NCBI RefSeq assembly: GCF_012396615.1
Contig: NZ_JAAXPV010000015.1
Location: 1 to 64,000 of the forward strand
Origin: Rothia terrae
Lineage (GTDB): Bacteria > Actinomycetota > Actinomycetes > Actinomycetales > Micrococcaceae
Length of the DNA stretch: 64,000 nucleotides
Reading direction: 5' to 3'
Within the stretch, counting starts at the first letter, position 1. Each line of letters starts with the position of its first letter. A program made the translations under genes and the position numbers. Below are positions 35,679-44,624 of the stretch, piece after piece. The notes beneath the pieces are model-generated. The model saw nothing but the letters and a program-made list of their open reading frames with translations. It was not told the origin of the DNA and did not search any database.

Positions 35679-35752
35679 GGTGGTCGTAGCTCAGTCGGCA
35701 GAGCGCCTGGTTGTGGTCCAGGAGGTCGCGGGTTCAACCCCCGTCGATCACC
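35679..35752 (+). tRNA. tRNA-His (GTG)
   Basis: 74 nt including G-1. Acceptor arms GTGGTCG/CGATCAC pair. The anticodon loop TTGTGGT reads GTG. The T-loop is GTTCAAC. No encoded CCA. Confidence 0.95.
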
Positions 35753-35760
35753 CCGAAGAA

Positions 35761-35796
35761 AAGGGTCGTTATGGCAGTAGCCATAACGACCCTTTT
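35761..35796 (+). terminator. Terminator after tRNA-His
   Basis: AAGGGTCGTTATGGC pairs with GCCATAACGACCCTT, then TTTT, 8 bp after the tRNA. Confidence 0.9.
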
Positions 35797-35872
35797 GTTT
35801 TAACTTATTCAGTGCCCTTGAGGATTTAGCTTAGAGGCACACAGACTTTAGTATTCACCGAGGCTTCATCGC

Positions 35873-36442
35873 ATGACTATTCTTCCCATCGTTATTCACG
35901 GCAACCCGGTTCTGCACCAGCCTGCTAAGGCTGTCACCGAGATCACGGACGAGCTCAAAACTCTGATTGCCGATATGTATGAGACCATGGATGCTTCTCA
36001 CGGCGTGGGCTTGGCTGCACCGCAGGTGGGTGTTGGTTTGCGTCTGTTCACTTATGTGTTTGAGAATTCAGATGGTGTAGCTCCTCGCGGATGCATTATT
36101 AATCCCGTGTTGACCGTCGGCAAAATTTCAGCAGCTGATCCTGATGATGACGAAGAAGAGGGTTGTCTCTCTTTCCCTGGTTACGGTTTTCCGCTGAAAC
36201 GAGCTGAGTGGGTCACTGTCTCGGGTATGAATGAGCACGGTGAACCGGTGAAGTTTGATGCGACGGGTTGGTTCGCTCGCGTGATGCAGCATGAGACTGA
36301 TCATTTGGACGGCAAACTGTATGTTAATCGTTTGAACAAGAAGTGGTCGGCTCGAGCCAAGAAGGTTGTTAAGAAAGAAGGCTGGACCGTGGATGGTAAT
36401 TCATGGACCCCTGGTGTTGACCCTGATCCGTTTGGTCACTAG
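35873..36442 (+). CDS. def: Peptide deformylase
   Basis: 189 residues. It removes the N-formyl group from new proteins. All three motifs are intact: GVGLAAPQ near 44-51, EEGCLSFPG near 98-106 and QHETDHLDG near 139-147 (metal ligands Cys and two His, catalytic Glu). The C-terminal extension KKVVKKEGWTVDGN.. is common in Actinobacteria. It is preceded by the tRNA-His transcript and followed by a strong terminator. Confidence 0.97.
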   Translation: MTILPIVIHGNPVLHQPAKAVTEITDELKTLIADMYETMDASHGVGLAAPQVGVGLRLFTYVFENSDGVAPRGCIINPVLTVGKISAADPDDDEEEGCLSFPGYGFPLKRAEWVTVSGMNEHGEPVKFDATGWFARVMQHETDHLDGKLYVNRLNKKWSARAKKVVKKEGWTVDGNSWTPGVDPDPFGH

Positions 36443-36460
36443 ACGACCCAGTGTGCGTGG

Positions 36461-36514
36461 TGTGCAACGCCTTTGCTTTTCCTGCGGGTAAGGCAAAGGG
36501 GTTGCACATTTTTT
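36461..36514 (+). terminator. Terminator of def
   Basis: 16-base arm 36461-36476 pairs with 36493-36508, followed by six T. A classical intrinsic terminator. Confidence 0.92.
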
Positions 36515-36933
36515 ATAGGTGCTAAGGCAAGAAGAATAAACGCCCTGTAACTCCCCTGCCTAATCTGACTACGTTTCGCCCGGAGTTACCAGAAAAGCAT
36601 CATTGTAACCATGTAAACGTCAAAGTACTCCCTATTGTGCGCCGTTTTTGGTGTTTATGTGGTCACCTTGGCTGGGAGGGATGTGAGCGAGGAAAAAGTC
36701 TTTGAGGGTAGAGCGCGCAGCGCCGGCTCATCGCTTCGATTTCAATAACACGTGTTCTTCATTTGAGGTGAAATGAGGCAAGTACAGTGACTGCAAACGG
36801 GCTGGGTTTGGCGTGAATCGCCATGTGAGAAAAGAGAAGCCGGGCGAGAAGGATTGTTTGCTGCCGCTGTACTTGCTCAGGGCACTAAAACGCCAAAGAC
36901 GAACCTTGATAAAAACTTAAAGATAAAAAGAAC
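36515..36933. other. Gene-free gap with foldable elements, between def and rnpB
   Basis: No credible reading frame. It contains a GTAACTCC/GGAGTTAC inverted repeat (36547-36554, 36582-36589), the 10-bp palindrome AACACGTGTT (36747-36756) and a larger foldable region 36775-36880 listed separately. Confidence 0.7.
36778..36876. ncRNA. Candidate structured RNA
   Basis: Ten-base arms GCAAGTACAG (36778-36787) and CTGTACTTGC (36867-36876) enclose, after a symmetric 5/5 internal loop, GCAAAC (36793-36798) with GTTTGC (36856-36861). Inside that lie GGCT/AGCC (36800-36803, 36838-36841) and an apical TGGCG/CGCCA hairpin (36809-36823). A long rod with internal loops is reminiscent of regulatory RNAs. 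Strand unknown; no known family was recognised. Confidence 0.35.
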
Positions 36934-37297
36934 GCGGGAGAACCGATGAGCCGGGTTCTGTCGCCACCTTGTGAGTGGGGGCAATCATCCATCTAGGCAC
37001 CTCATTGCTGAGGTGCTCAAGCGGCCTACCCGAGCATTTGGGCGCACTACCCTCTGGCATGCTCTATTTGACCTTGCTCCGGATGGGGTTTACCGAGCTA
37101 CCGTGGTCGCCCACGGTACTGGTGGTCTCTTACACCACCTTTTCACCCTTACCCAGCTATGTGGGCGGTTTGTTTTCTGTGGCACTGGCCTGCAGGTTGC
37201 CCTGAGTGGATGTTATCCACCATCCTGTGCTGTGGAGCCCGGACTTTCCTCGAGACGTACCTTACGTAGCGTCGCGCGATTGCCTGGTTCTCCCGCG
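36934..37297 (-). ncRNA. rnpB: RNase P RNA (A-type)
   Basis: Minus-strand RNA with the diagnostic 5' block GAGGAAAGTCCGGGCTCCAC and the 3' block AGAACCCGGCTCATCGGTT. The two ends pair as P1 (CGCGGGAGAACC at 36934-36945 with GGTTCTCCCGCG at 37286-37297). Length about 364 nt. It processes the 5' ends of pre-tRNAs. Its promoter must lie in the 40-bp spacer to yaaA. A TAAAGT element on the minus strand near 37303-37308 is a candidate -10. Confidence 0.95.
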
Positions 37298-37337
37298 TCC
37301 GCGCTCTACTTTACTACATGTTAGTTAGAGTGGTTGT

Positions 37338-38105
37338 ATGAAGATTTTGTTGCCTCCGTCTGAGGGGAAGGCTGCTGCTGTTGCCGGTGAGCCTGTTGAG
37401 TTGGGCGATTTGAGTTTTGCGTTTTTGTCGGATGCTCGTGAGCGGGTTGCGGATGTGCTGGCTGAGGTGAGTGCGTCTGAGGGTGCTTTTGATGTGCTGA
37501 AGGTGGGGGCATCTTTGGGTGCTGAGGTTGAGCGTAATACTCGTGTGTGGGAGGAGCCTACGTGGGAGGTGTGGCGTGTGTATACGGGTGTGTTGTTTGA
37601 GGCTTTGGATGTTGGTTCATTGTCTGCGCAGGAATTTGAGCGCGCGGTGGAGTCTATTGTGGTTGTTTCTGCCTTGTGGGGTGCTGTCAGGTTGGATGAT
37701 GTCATTCCTGCGTATCGTTTGTCTATGGGCGTGAAGCTGCCGGGGGTGGGTTCTCTTGCGACGTTTTGGGAGGCTGAGTTGGGGCGTCTCAATGAGCTGA
37801 TGTCTGATGAGCTTTTTGTGGATTGTCGCTCGGCTGCGTATGCGAAGGCGTGGGTTACTCCTGCAGTGAAGACGGTGCAGGTTCGAGTGGAGAAGTTGTT
37901 AGCTGATGGCTCTCGTAAGGTTGTCTCTCATATGGCTAAGCATTATCGCGGGGAACTTGCTCGTTTTTTGGTGACGGAGAATCTTACGCATATCGCTGAG
38001 CCGCGGCAGCTTTTTGATGCTGTGCAGCGTCGTTGGCAGGCTGAGTTGGTAGAACCAACGGAGAAAAAACCGGGCATTCTGACGCTGATTATTCCTGAAG
38101 GCTAG
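37338..38105 (+). CDS. yaaA: Peroxide stress protein YaaA (DUF328)
   Basis: 255 residues. The N terminus MKILLPPSEGK is diagnostic. WRVYTGVLFEALDV, SALWGAVRLDDVIPAYRLSMG and FLVTENLTHIAEP also match. In E. coli YaaA lowers free iron during peroxide stress and binds DNA. Codon use is strikingly G+T-rich (many GTG, TTG, GTT, TCT) compared with aceE or valS, as expected for a weakly expressed gene. It starts 40 bp from the divergent rnpB with no obvious ribosome site. Confidence 0.92.
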   Translation: MKILLPPSEGKAAAVAGEPVELGDLSFAFLSDARERVADVLAEVSASEGAFDVLKVGASLGAEVERNTRVWEEPTWEVWRVYTGVLFEALDVGSLSAQEFERAVESIVVVSALWGAVRLDDVIPAYRLSMGVKLPGVGSLATFWEAELGRLNELMSDELFVDCRSAAYAKAWVTPAVKTVQVRVEKLLADGSRKVVSHMAKHYRGELARFLVTENLTHIAEPRQLFDAVQRRWQAELVEPTEKKPGILTLIIPEG

Positions 38106-38121
38106 AAAAAGGGCAGAAAAT

Positions 38122-38155
38122 AACGGGCGATGATTCTATTGATTCATCGCCCGTT
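38122..38155. terminator. Convergent terminator between yaaA and the Nif3-like gene
   Basis: AACGGGCGATGA (38122-38133) pairs with TCATCGCCCGTT (38144-38155). Confidence 0.85.
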
Positions 38156-38159
38156 GATT

Positions 38160-39062
38160 TTAGGATGCGGTGCTAGCGGATCCTGCGCACTCCCCCGTTG
38201 AGACTCTGAAGTCCCAGGGATCTGAGTTCGTGGTGAGCACTTGGGTTTCTATCGCGAAGCCGCGCGCGGCTAATTCTTCTTTCAGTTTTTGGGCGCCGGT
38301 GTTGAGCCACACCCATTCCGAGGCGAAATGTGAGCAGTCAATGAGATACGGCTTTCCGCCCTCTATCAGGGCTTGTTCACGGAGTTCTGATGCGGGGTGG
38401 TGTCTAAGATCAGCTGTAATGAATACGTCTGCGTTCGCTTTTTTGACGAGTGAGAAAAGTGAATCACCGGATCCACCGCATACAGCGATGGTTTGGACGC
38501 GGTCAGCTGGGTTGCCAGCGACGCGCAGACCGCCTGCTGTGGCAGGTAGTACGCTTGCCAGCTTCTCTGCGAGCTCTTTCAAGGTGATAGGTTCGCTGAG
38601 TTCGCCGACGCGTCCGATACCAACCGAGTGTGTTGCCCCGTCGATGGTTTGGGTTTTATCGCCATCGAGCGAGGTGGATTCAGTAATCCCCAGCGCAAGC
38701 ATCAAAGCCGAATTAACACCGTCAACGGCTGAGTCAGCGTTGGTGTGAGCACCGAGCAGGGCGCACTTATTTTCAATCAAGGTATGGATGATGTTGCCCT
38801 TATAGTCTGTATCGGGCAAAAATTTTGCACCGCGTAACAGGAGCGGGTGATGCGTTATTAGCAGATCTGATGACAGCACGATCGCCTCGTGCACGGTGGC
38901 TTGAATAGCGTCCACCGCAAAGCTCACGGTACGCACGGGGGCGCTCAGACGTCCTACCACTAACCCAGAAGCATCCCAGTCTTCTTGCAGGTTTGCAGGA
39001 TATAAATGTTCAAAAGCGTCCATGACATCGTCTAATGTCGGTGTTTTCAGTTCGGTAGTCAT
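38160..39062 (-). CDS. Nif3-like dinuclear metal-centre protein (YbgI/DUF34 family)
   Basis: 300 residues. Metal-binding histidines sit in LLITHHPLLLRG (near 68-79), HTNADSAVDG (near 111-120) and the C-terminal half SHFASEWVW. It has the two-domain arrangement with an inserted segment seen in longer Nif3 homologues. Once annotated as GTP cyclohydrolase I type 2. The physiological reaction is unproven. It is a single gene with a terminator at its 3' end. Confidence 0.9.
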   Translation of the reverse strand: MTTELKTPTLDDVMDAFEHLYPANLQEDWDASGLVVGRLSAPVRTVSFAVDAIQATVHEAIVLSSDLLITHHPLLLRGAKFLPDTDYKGNIIHTLIENKCALLGAHTNADSAVDGVNSALMLALGITESTSLDGDKTQTIDGATHSVGIGRVGELSEPITLKELAEKLASVLPATAGGLRVAGNPADRVQTIAVCGGSGDSLFSLVKKANADVFITADLRHHPASELREQALIEGGKPYLIDCSHFASEWVWLNTGAQKLKEELAARGFAIETQVLTTNSDPWDFRVSTGECAGSASTAS

Positions 39063-39179
39063 GCTTTTTAGTCTAGTTGCTCACGCATACTGACTGGTGC
39101 ACCGCTCCCCCAAGAATAAATACTAAGCCCCATTAGTTATAGGTAAAAACGAAAACTTTCTACAACGAAAGAAGCGAAG

Positions 39180-39701
39180 ATGAAAAGTTTTGTTGTTGGT
39201 GGCGGTTGTTTCTGGTGTATCGATGCGGTCTATCGCCAAATCAAGGGGGTCACTGCGAGCATTAGTGGTTACGCTGGAGGACATACCGAGAACCCCGACT
39301 ATCAGTCCGTATGCACCGGCACCACCGGTCATTATGAGGTAGTTAAAGTAGAGTTTGATGAAACCGTGATTGATGAAGATACGGTTCTGGATATCTTCTT
39401 CACCTCGCACAACCCCACCAGCTGCGACCGTCAAGGTCACGATGCTGGCTCTCAGTATCGCTCAGCATTGCTCTATACAAATTCCGATGAAAAAGAGGTC
39501 TTTGAACGGGCTAAAGAGCGAGCTCAAAGCATTTGGGACGAGGAAATCGTAACTGTTATCGAGCCGCTTGAAACTTTCTACGAGGCTGAGGAATATCACC
39601 AGGATTACTATGCTCGTAATCCTTTTGCGGGTTACTGCCAAGCAATCATTAACCCCAAGGTCAGCGCAGCCCGCCGCAATTTTGCGCAGTATCTCAAGTA
39701 G
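39180..39701 (+). CDS. msrA: Peptide methionine (S)-S-oxide reductase
   Basis: 173 residues. It repairs oxidised methionine with thioredoxin. The catalytic motif GGGCFWC is at residues 7-13, and GYAGGHTENPDYQSVCTGTTGHYEVVKV is the family core. The later EYHQDYYARNPFAGYCQ carries the family's tail and a possible resolving cysteine. Single gene 130 bp before cysK. Confidence 0.96.
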   Translation: MKSFVVGGGCFWCIDAVYRQIKGVTASISGYAGGHTENPDYQSVCTGTTGHYEVVKVEFDETVIDEDTVLDIFFTSHNPTSCDRQGHDAGSQYRSALLYTNSDEKEVFERAKERAQSIWDEEIVTVIEPLETFYEAEEYHQDYYARNPFAGYCQAIINPKVSAARRNFAQYLK

Positions 39702-39831
39702 AAATCTCCATGATGTGCGCTAACGGTGAACTGTTTACGAAATATTTCTTTTCCAGCCCTGGCACGTCATAAATCTTCTAAGCTTGATAACAAGCCACCC
39801 CATAATTTTTGACTATTGAAAGGCTAAAACG

Positions 39832-40767
39832 TTGAGCAAGATGTACAACAACGTCACCGAAGTTATTGGCGGCACTCCCATTGTTCGCCTCAATACTCTC
39901 GACAAAGACCTTCCCGGCAATGTTGCTGTAAAGCTCGAATTCTACAACCCTGCTAACTCGGTCAAGGATCGCATCGGTGCGGCCATTATTGACGCTGCTG
40001 AAGAAGCTGGCGCACTGAAGCCCGGCGGCACCATTGTTGAAGGCACCTCAGGCAACACCGGTATCGCTCTGGCTATGGTCGGCGCTGCACGCGGCTACAA
40101 GGTCGTTCTCACCATGCCCGAGACCATGTCAACCGAACGACGCGTCATGCTCCGCGCATTCGGTGCAGAAATTGTTCTGACCCCCGGTGCCGAAGGTATG
40201 CGAGGAGCGGTCGAGAAGGCTAAGGAAATTGTTGAGAATACCGAGAACGCAATCCTTGCATCTCAGTTCGAGAACGAGGCAAACCCCCGCATCCACTACA
40301 AGACCACTGGCCCCGAAATCTGGGAAGACACCGATGGTAAGGTAGATATCTTCGTTGCCGGCATCGGTACGGGTGGCACCATCAGCGGTGCGGGTAAGTA
40401 CCTCAAGGAACAGAAGTCAGATCTCAAGATTGTTGCTGTTGAGCCTAAGGACTCGCCCCTTCTGACTGAAGGCAAGGCTGGCCCCCACAAGATTCAGGGT
40501 CTGGGTGCTAACTTCATTCCCGGTATCTTGGACCGTGAGATTTATGATTCAGTTTCAGCTGTTACCACTGAAAACGCTGTTAGCACTGCCCGTACTCTCG
40601 GCGCGCAGGAAGGCATCCTGGGCGGCATCTCAGCAGGCGCAGCAGTTTGGGCAGCTCTTGAAGAAGCTAAGAAGTCAGAGAACACTGACAAATTGATTGT
40701 TGCGATTGTTCCCGACTTCGGTGAGCGTTACATTTCAACCGTTCTTTACGAAGATATCCGCGGCTAA
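39832..40767 (+). CDS. cysK: Cysteine synthase A (O-acetylserine sulfhydrylase)
   Basis: 311 residues. It makes cysteine from O-acetylserine and sulfide with PLP. The PLP lysine is in NSVKDRIG (near 42-49). The substrate loop EGTSGNTGIAL is near 67-77, and GTGGTISGAGKYL is the PLP phosphate site. The frame starts with TTG at 39832, eight bases after GAAAGG; the ATG at 39841 has poorer spacing. The C terminus YEDIRG contains the ending that in this family contacts serine acetyltransferase. cysE follows after a terminator. Confidence 0.97.
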   Translation: MSKMYNNVTEVIGGTPIVRLNTLDKDLPGNVAVKLEFYNPANSVKDRIGAAIIDAAEEAGALKPGGTIVEGTSGNTGIALAMVGAARGYKVVLTMPETMSTERRVMLRAFGAEIVLTPGAEGMRGAVEKAKEIVENTENAILASQFENEANPRIHYKTTGPEIWEDTDGKVDIFVAGIGTGGTISGAGKYLKEQKSDLKIVAVEPKDSPLLTEGKAGPHKIQGLGANFIPGILDREIYDSVSAVTTENAVSTARTLGAQEGILGGISAGAAVWAALEEAKKSENTDKLIVAIVPDFGERYISTVLYEDIRG

Positions 40768-40785
40768 TATGCCCACTGTTACGAG

Positions 40786-40824
40786 GTGGCTCCGTCGAGA
40801 AAATCTCGATGGAGCCACTTTTTT
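40786..40824 (+). terminator. Terminator between cysK and cysE
   Basis: GTGGCTCCGTCGAGA pairs with TCTCGATGGAGCCAC (one G-U/mismatch), then a run of T. cysE must have its own promoter or rely on read-through. Confidence 0.88.
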
Positions 40825-40911
40825 ATGTGAGACGGGAATAGTTAAAGTTCTCTGCTACGTTGTAATAAGCAGACTATGACACAGCCCATACCATCTATAA
40901 GGGGAACAAAG

Positions 40912-41496
40912 GTGAGCTTTCTTTCACGTCTTCGTGAGGATATTGCAACGGTGCGAGCGCACGATCCCGCAGCGCGCGGCGACCTTGAGATTATCGTCAA
41001 CTATTCAGGCATGCATGCGATATGGTCCCATCGCCTAGCTCATCAACTGTGGCAAAATCCTTCAACAAAAACCGTGGCGCGTACGCTCTCGCAGTTCACT
41101 AGGTTTTTGACCGGTATCGAAATTCACCCGGGCGCAACCGTTGGTCGAAGGTTCTTCATTGATCACGGCATGGGTATTGTGATTGGTGAGACCGCTGAGA
41201 TTGGTGATGACGTTATGCTTTATCACGGTGTCACGTTGGGTGGACGTTCCCTGGAAAAGGTCAAGCGCCACCCCACGGTCGGTAACCGAGTCACTATTGG
41301 TGCCGGTGCAAAAGTTTTAGGCCCCGTATATATCGGCGATGACTCGGCCATTGGCGCTAACGCTGTGGTTGTTCACGACCACCCGGCAGATTCTATTATT
41401 ACCGGTATTCCTGCGTCTTCGCGTCCTCGCACACCGGAGAAGAAGAAGCCGTTGGTCGACGCAGTCGAGTACATTGATCCTGCAATGTGGATCTAG
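40912..41496 (+). CDS. cysE: Serine O-acetyltransferase, short form
   Basis: 194 residues from GTG 40912 ([14 protein letters not shown]), chosen because AAGGGGA precedes it; the upstream ATG 40876 would add 12 residues unlike the family. It makes O-acetylserine for CysK. The left-handed beta-helix hexapeptide repeats run from [31 protein letters not shown] to [22 protein letters not shown]. The catalytic His in DHGMGIVIG is present. The C-terminal tail differs from the usual DYVI/GI ending (AMWI), so binding to CysK is plausible but unproven. Confidence 0.95.
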   Translation: MSFLSRLREDIATVRAHDPAARGDLEIIVNYSGMHAIWSHRLAHQLWQNPSTKTVARTLSQFTRFLTGIEIHPGATVGRRFFIDHGMGIVIGETAEIGDDVMLYHGVTLGGRSLEKVKRHPTVGNRVTIGAGAKVLGPVYIGDDSAIGANAVVVHDHPADSIITGIPASSRPRTPEKKKPLVDAVEYIDPAMWI

Positions 41497-41504
41497 AAAC
41501 TTAT

Positions 41505-41544
41505 AAAAAATCGGTGGCATCTTTACAGATGCCACCGATTTTTT
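41505..41544. terminator. Bidirectional terminator between cysE and gnd
   Basis: AAAAAATCGGTGGCATC pairs with GATGCCACCGATTTTTT around a short loop; T runs on both strands. Confidence 0.92.
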
Positions 41545-41568
41545 GATTGCTGATGTCCAGCGATTTAC

Positions 41569-43047
41569 TTAATGAACGTGAGCGTCCTCTGCGTTTACTT
41601 CACGAAGATCATCGCTCCACATGACGTGGTAGTCGCCCTCAGCATCTACACGCTTGTAGGTGTGTGCGCCGAAGTAGTCTCGCTGACCCTGGATGAGGGC
41701 AGCGGGCAGTCGGTCACGACGCAGAGCATCGTAGTAAGCCAGTGATGATGAGAAAACAGGTACGGGAATACCCAGTGCTACTGCCTTTGAGATCACGCGA
41801 CGCCATGAAGGAACGAGCTCTTCCATGAGCTTATTGAAAGCCGGTGCAAGAAGCATACTCGCAGGAGCTTCGTCCTTGTATGCTTCCATGATTTCAGCCA
41901 GAAGTTCTGCACGAATGATGCAACCTTCTCGCCACAAGCTAGCAATGGTATCGAGCTTCAGATCCCAGCCGTATTCCTTACCCGCAATGGAGAGCATATC
42001 CATACCCTGCGCGTAAGAAACAAGCTTAGATGCGAACAGAGCACGACGAACGTCTTCCACGAATTCGGGGTCAGCAGTTGCTACGCCAGTGGTCGCGATG
42101 AGACCATCAGTGAATCCTTTTTGTGCCTGCTCACGAGCAGCTGGGTTAGATGAAGACAGAGCACGCGCGAAGACAGACTCTGCGATGCCGGTAATGGGAG
42201 CACCCAAATCCAGTGCGCTTTGAACGGTCCAGCGACCGGTGCCCTTCTGACCAGCCTGATCGACAATAACGTCGATGAAAGGCTTACCGGTCTTCGAATC
42301 AACCTGAGCCAAAACTTCAGCGGTGATTTCAATGAGGTAAGAGCTTAGCTCGGTGGTATTCCACTGCTTGAAGATCTCTGCCTGCTCAGCCGGTTCAATA
42401 TTGGCAACGGAACGCATGAGGTCATAGGCTTCGCCGATAACCTGCATGTCAGCGTACTCAATACCGTTGTGAACCATCTTTACAAAGTGGCCAGCGCCGT
42501 CGGTTGAAATCCATGCGCAGCACGGTGAGCCATCCTCAGCCTTGGCAGCGATTTTCTCAAGCATGGGTCCAACAGACTCATAGGACTTAGCTGAACCACC
42601 GGGCATGATTGAAGGGCCATTAAGAGCACCTTCTTCACCACCTGAGACGCCAACGCCCACAAAGTGCAGACCTTTTTCGGCAAGATCTTTTTCGCGGCGG
42701 ATGGTATCTGGGAAGTGTGAGTTACCGCCATCAATAATGATATCGTCCTTATCGAGCAACGGTACAAGCTGATCGATGACAGCATCTACAGGGCCGCCAG
42801 CTTTAACCATCACAAGGATGCGACGCGGAGATTCCAGCGAATCAACGAGTTCCTGCAGGGTTTCAGTGCGAATAAAATCGCCCTCTGAACCGTGTGCTTC
42901 GAGCAAAGCGTCGGTCTTTTCAGAAGAACGGTTATGCAACGCTACAGTGTAACCGTTACGAGCCAGGTTACGGGCGAGATTGGCACCCATAACAGCCAGA
43001 CCAGTTACACCGATTTGCGCCTTACGATTAGTATTATTTTCAGCCAT
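41569..43047 (-). CDS. gnd: 6-phosphogluconate dehydrogenase, decarboxylating
   Basis: 492 residues from ATG 43047 (MAENNTNRKAQIGV); the extra 56 codons upstream are not family-like. It makes ribulose 5-phosphate, CO2 and NADPH. The NADP site GLAVMGANLARNLARNGY, the IIDGGNSHF loop and the catalytic GVSGGEEGALNGPSIMPGG are all present. The substrate segment KMVHNGIEYADMQ and the C-terminal RRDYFGAHTYKR-type tail (QRDYFGAHTYKRVD) mark the homodimeric long form. The ribosome site is poor (AGAGGT immediately before ATG), so the start may be leaderless or lie elsewhere. Confidence 0.96.
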   Translation of the reverse strand: MAENNTNRKAQIGVTGLAVMGANLARNLARNGYTVALHNRSSEKTDALLEAHGSEGDFIRTETLQELVDSLESPRRILVMVKAGGPVDAVIDQLVPLLDKDDIIIDGGNSHFPDTIRREKDLAEKGLHFVGVGVSGGEEGALNGPSIMPGGSAKSYESVGPMLEKIAAKAEDGSPCCAWISTDGAGHFVKMVHNGIEYADMQVIGEAYDLMRSVANIEPAEQAEIFKQWNTTELSSYLIEITAEVLAQVDSKTGKPFIDVIVDQAGQKGTGRWTVQSALDLGAPITGIAESVFARALSSSNPAAREQAQKGFTDGLIATTGVATADPEFVEDVRRALFASKLVSYAQGMDMLSIAGKEYGWDLKLDTIASLWREGCIIRAELLAEIMEAYKDEAPASMLLAPAFNKLMEELVPSWRRVISKAVALGIPVPVFSSSLAYYDALRRDRLPAALIQGQRDYFGAHTYKRVDAEGDYHVMWSDDLREVNAEDAHVH

Positions 43048-43156
43048 ACCTCTAAGATTACGCGGTTGGGCTGACCTTTGTCTTTTTTTGAGTTCAATTT
43101 CTCGAACCGTGAATCTCGATGAAGTCGCTGAGAATCTCAGAAATCTGAGGCTTGAC

Positions 43157-43336
43157 CTATTCTGGTCGGTCGTTAAATAAAACCCATAACGCTGCTGCAC
43201 CGATGACCAGGGCAATCAGGGCAAAAACAGACCATAGAATCACCATCATTCCCTGTGCAATAAAGAAAATGGAAATCAGAAACCACACCGCGGAGAGAAA
43301 AACAGCGGTGAAATTTCGGGGCTTAAAGGTGCGCAT
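43157..43336 (-). CDS. Small membrane protein, two hydrophobic segments
   Basis: 59 residues from ATG 43336 (MRTFKPRNFTAVFLSAVW), with AAGGGA seven bases upstream. Two membrane segments: FTAVFLSAVWFLISIFFIAQGMM and VFALIALVIGAAALWVLF, with a charged RPE tail. A long frame upstream through the two tRNA-Val genes is an artefact. Function unknown. Confidence 0.7.
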   Translation of the reverse strand: MRTFKPRNFTAVFLSAVWFLISIFFIAQGMMVILWSVFALIALVIGAAALWVLFNDRPE

Positions 43337-43397
43337 AGCTCGTCCCTTCATTGAAAAAGAAGATACAAAAAAGCCCCGCCTAAGCGGGGCTAATTTG

Positions 43398-43470
43398 TGG
43401 GTCCTACCGGGATCGAACCGATGACATCCACGGTGTAAACGTGGCGCTCTACCAGCTGAGCTAAAGACCC
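43398..43470 (-). tRNA. tRNA-Val (TAC), copy 1
   Basis: 73 nt. Acceptor arms GGGTCTT/AGGACCC pair. The anticodon stem CCACG/CGTGG encloses TTTACAC, giving TAC. The T-loop is GTTCGATC. Identical to copy 2 over its full length. Confidence 0.96.
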
Positions 43471-43511
43471 GAGGCAATGAATGCCTGAGCAAAACCAAAT
43501 AAGTTTTGCAG

Positions 43512-43584
43512 TGGGTCCTACCGGGATCGAACCGATGACATCCACGGTGTAAACGTGGCGCTCTACCAGCTGAGCTAAAGACCC
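43512..43584 (-). tRNA. tRNA-Val (TAC), copy 2
   Basis: 73 nt, identical to copy 1, separated from it by 41 bp of unrelated sequence. The accessory IS region begins 140 bp away on the far side. Confidence 0.96.
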
Positions 43585-43724
43585 AAAACCTAATTGGTGA
43601 AGCCGTTTTCTGTCGGCTACAGATAAATACTATACACAGACTTAAATACTCTCGCAAATCGAAATGAAGTGTTCTGCATTACACCTCAAAATGTCCAGCT
43701 ACTAAGTACCAGACAGGACATTTA

Positions 43725-44624
43725 GAGGCTTATGCATAAGGGTTCGTAGACACGAAGAAAATCAACGCCCACACCACCAAAAACACCCGCGAATAAGAAC
43801 GCAGCAACCGCCGAAAATCAGAATGCAGAACCCTCCACGTTTTCACCTGCACAATCACCCGCTCCACCACCGACCGCAAGCCATTAATCACACGATTATT
43901 ATCCTTGACTGCCTTGGGCATCTTCACCCCAGACCTACGCTTAACCGGCGTCAATAACCCCAGCCCCACATAACCCTTATCAGCCAGGGTAGTATCATCT
44001 AGATACCTCTCCAATCCATGCACCCGGAAAGCGTAAGCATCATGCCGCGCACCCGGCAAAGAATCAGTAATGGCCAACAGTTTCCCATCAATGGTGCAGA
44101 TGATCTGATGATTAAAACCAGCTTTCTTATGCTTACCAGAGAAGTTTGTTTCCCTTGTGAGCGCCAATTCCAGGTGGGGATCAGTGTCCCATCAATGACC
44201 AGTGAACCAGGTACTTCCAGTGCTTTTTCAAGAGGTTGCACAACCGGTTGGAGAACCTTATCTAAAGTTTTCTCGATGAGGTTGATGGTTCTGGAAACCG
44301 TGGGCTGGGAGATGCTGAAAATATAGGCGAGGAAGTCTTCGGTGAGGTTATATCGGTGGTAGAGCAGCGTTATTTTCAGGGCTTGGGTCAGGGTGAGTCT
44401 GCGTGGTTTTGTATCTGGTTTTCTCCAGGTGAGGTAGTTATTTAGAGCGGTGAGGAGCGTGGCGAATTGCTGGGGGTTGAGTCCGGTTATATGCTGGTGG
44501 GGCAACGGTTCCTCCGGTACGGTGTTGAGAATATTTGTGGTTATTTATCCTCATTGTTGCCGTGTGGTGGGGCCGTTGTCTAGTTGGTGGGTGTGGGATT
44601 TGCTCTTACTTTTGAATAAGCCTC
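43725..44624 (-). mobile_element. IS5-family insertion sequence, about 900 bp
   Basis: Terminal inverted repeats begin GAGGCTTAT (43725 on the plus strand and, in reverse complement, ending 44624), with further identity (CA-AAG) inside. The transposase lies on the minus strand and its stop codon overlaps the left repeat. No clear target-site duplication is visible. Closely related ends occur at 138, 44798 and 45755/46617. Confidence 0.88.
43730..44505 (-). CDS. IS5-family (DDE_Tnp_4) transposase, in two overlapping frames
   Basis: The first frame (44505 to 43999) gives MPHQHITGLNPQQFATLL, an HTH region (SISQTVSRT-like) and the first catalytic Asp in VIDGTLIPTW. The frame ending at 43730 continues with the second Asp in DSLPGARHDAYAF and the Glu in SVVERVIVQVKTWRVLH. 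Read together they make a complete DDE transposase of about 258 residues. A -1 shift is needed near 44150. I see no canonical slippery heptamer, so this is either programmed in a way I cannot verify or a disabling mutation. Confidence 0.8.

Noticed and set aside
43157-43657. A 166-residue minus-strand reading frame covering the two tRNA-Val genes
   Set aside because: Its first 100 residues are the two tRNA genes read as protein. Only the last 59 residues form a plausible gene with its own ribosome site.
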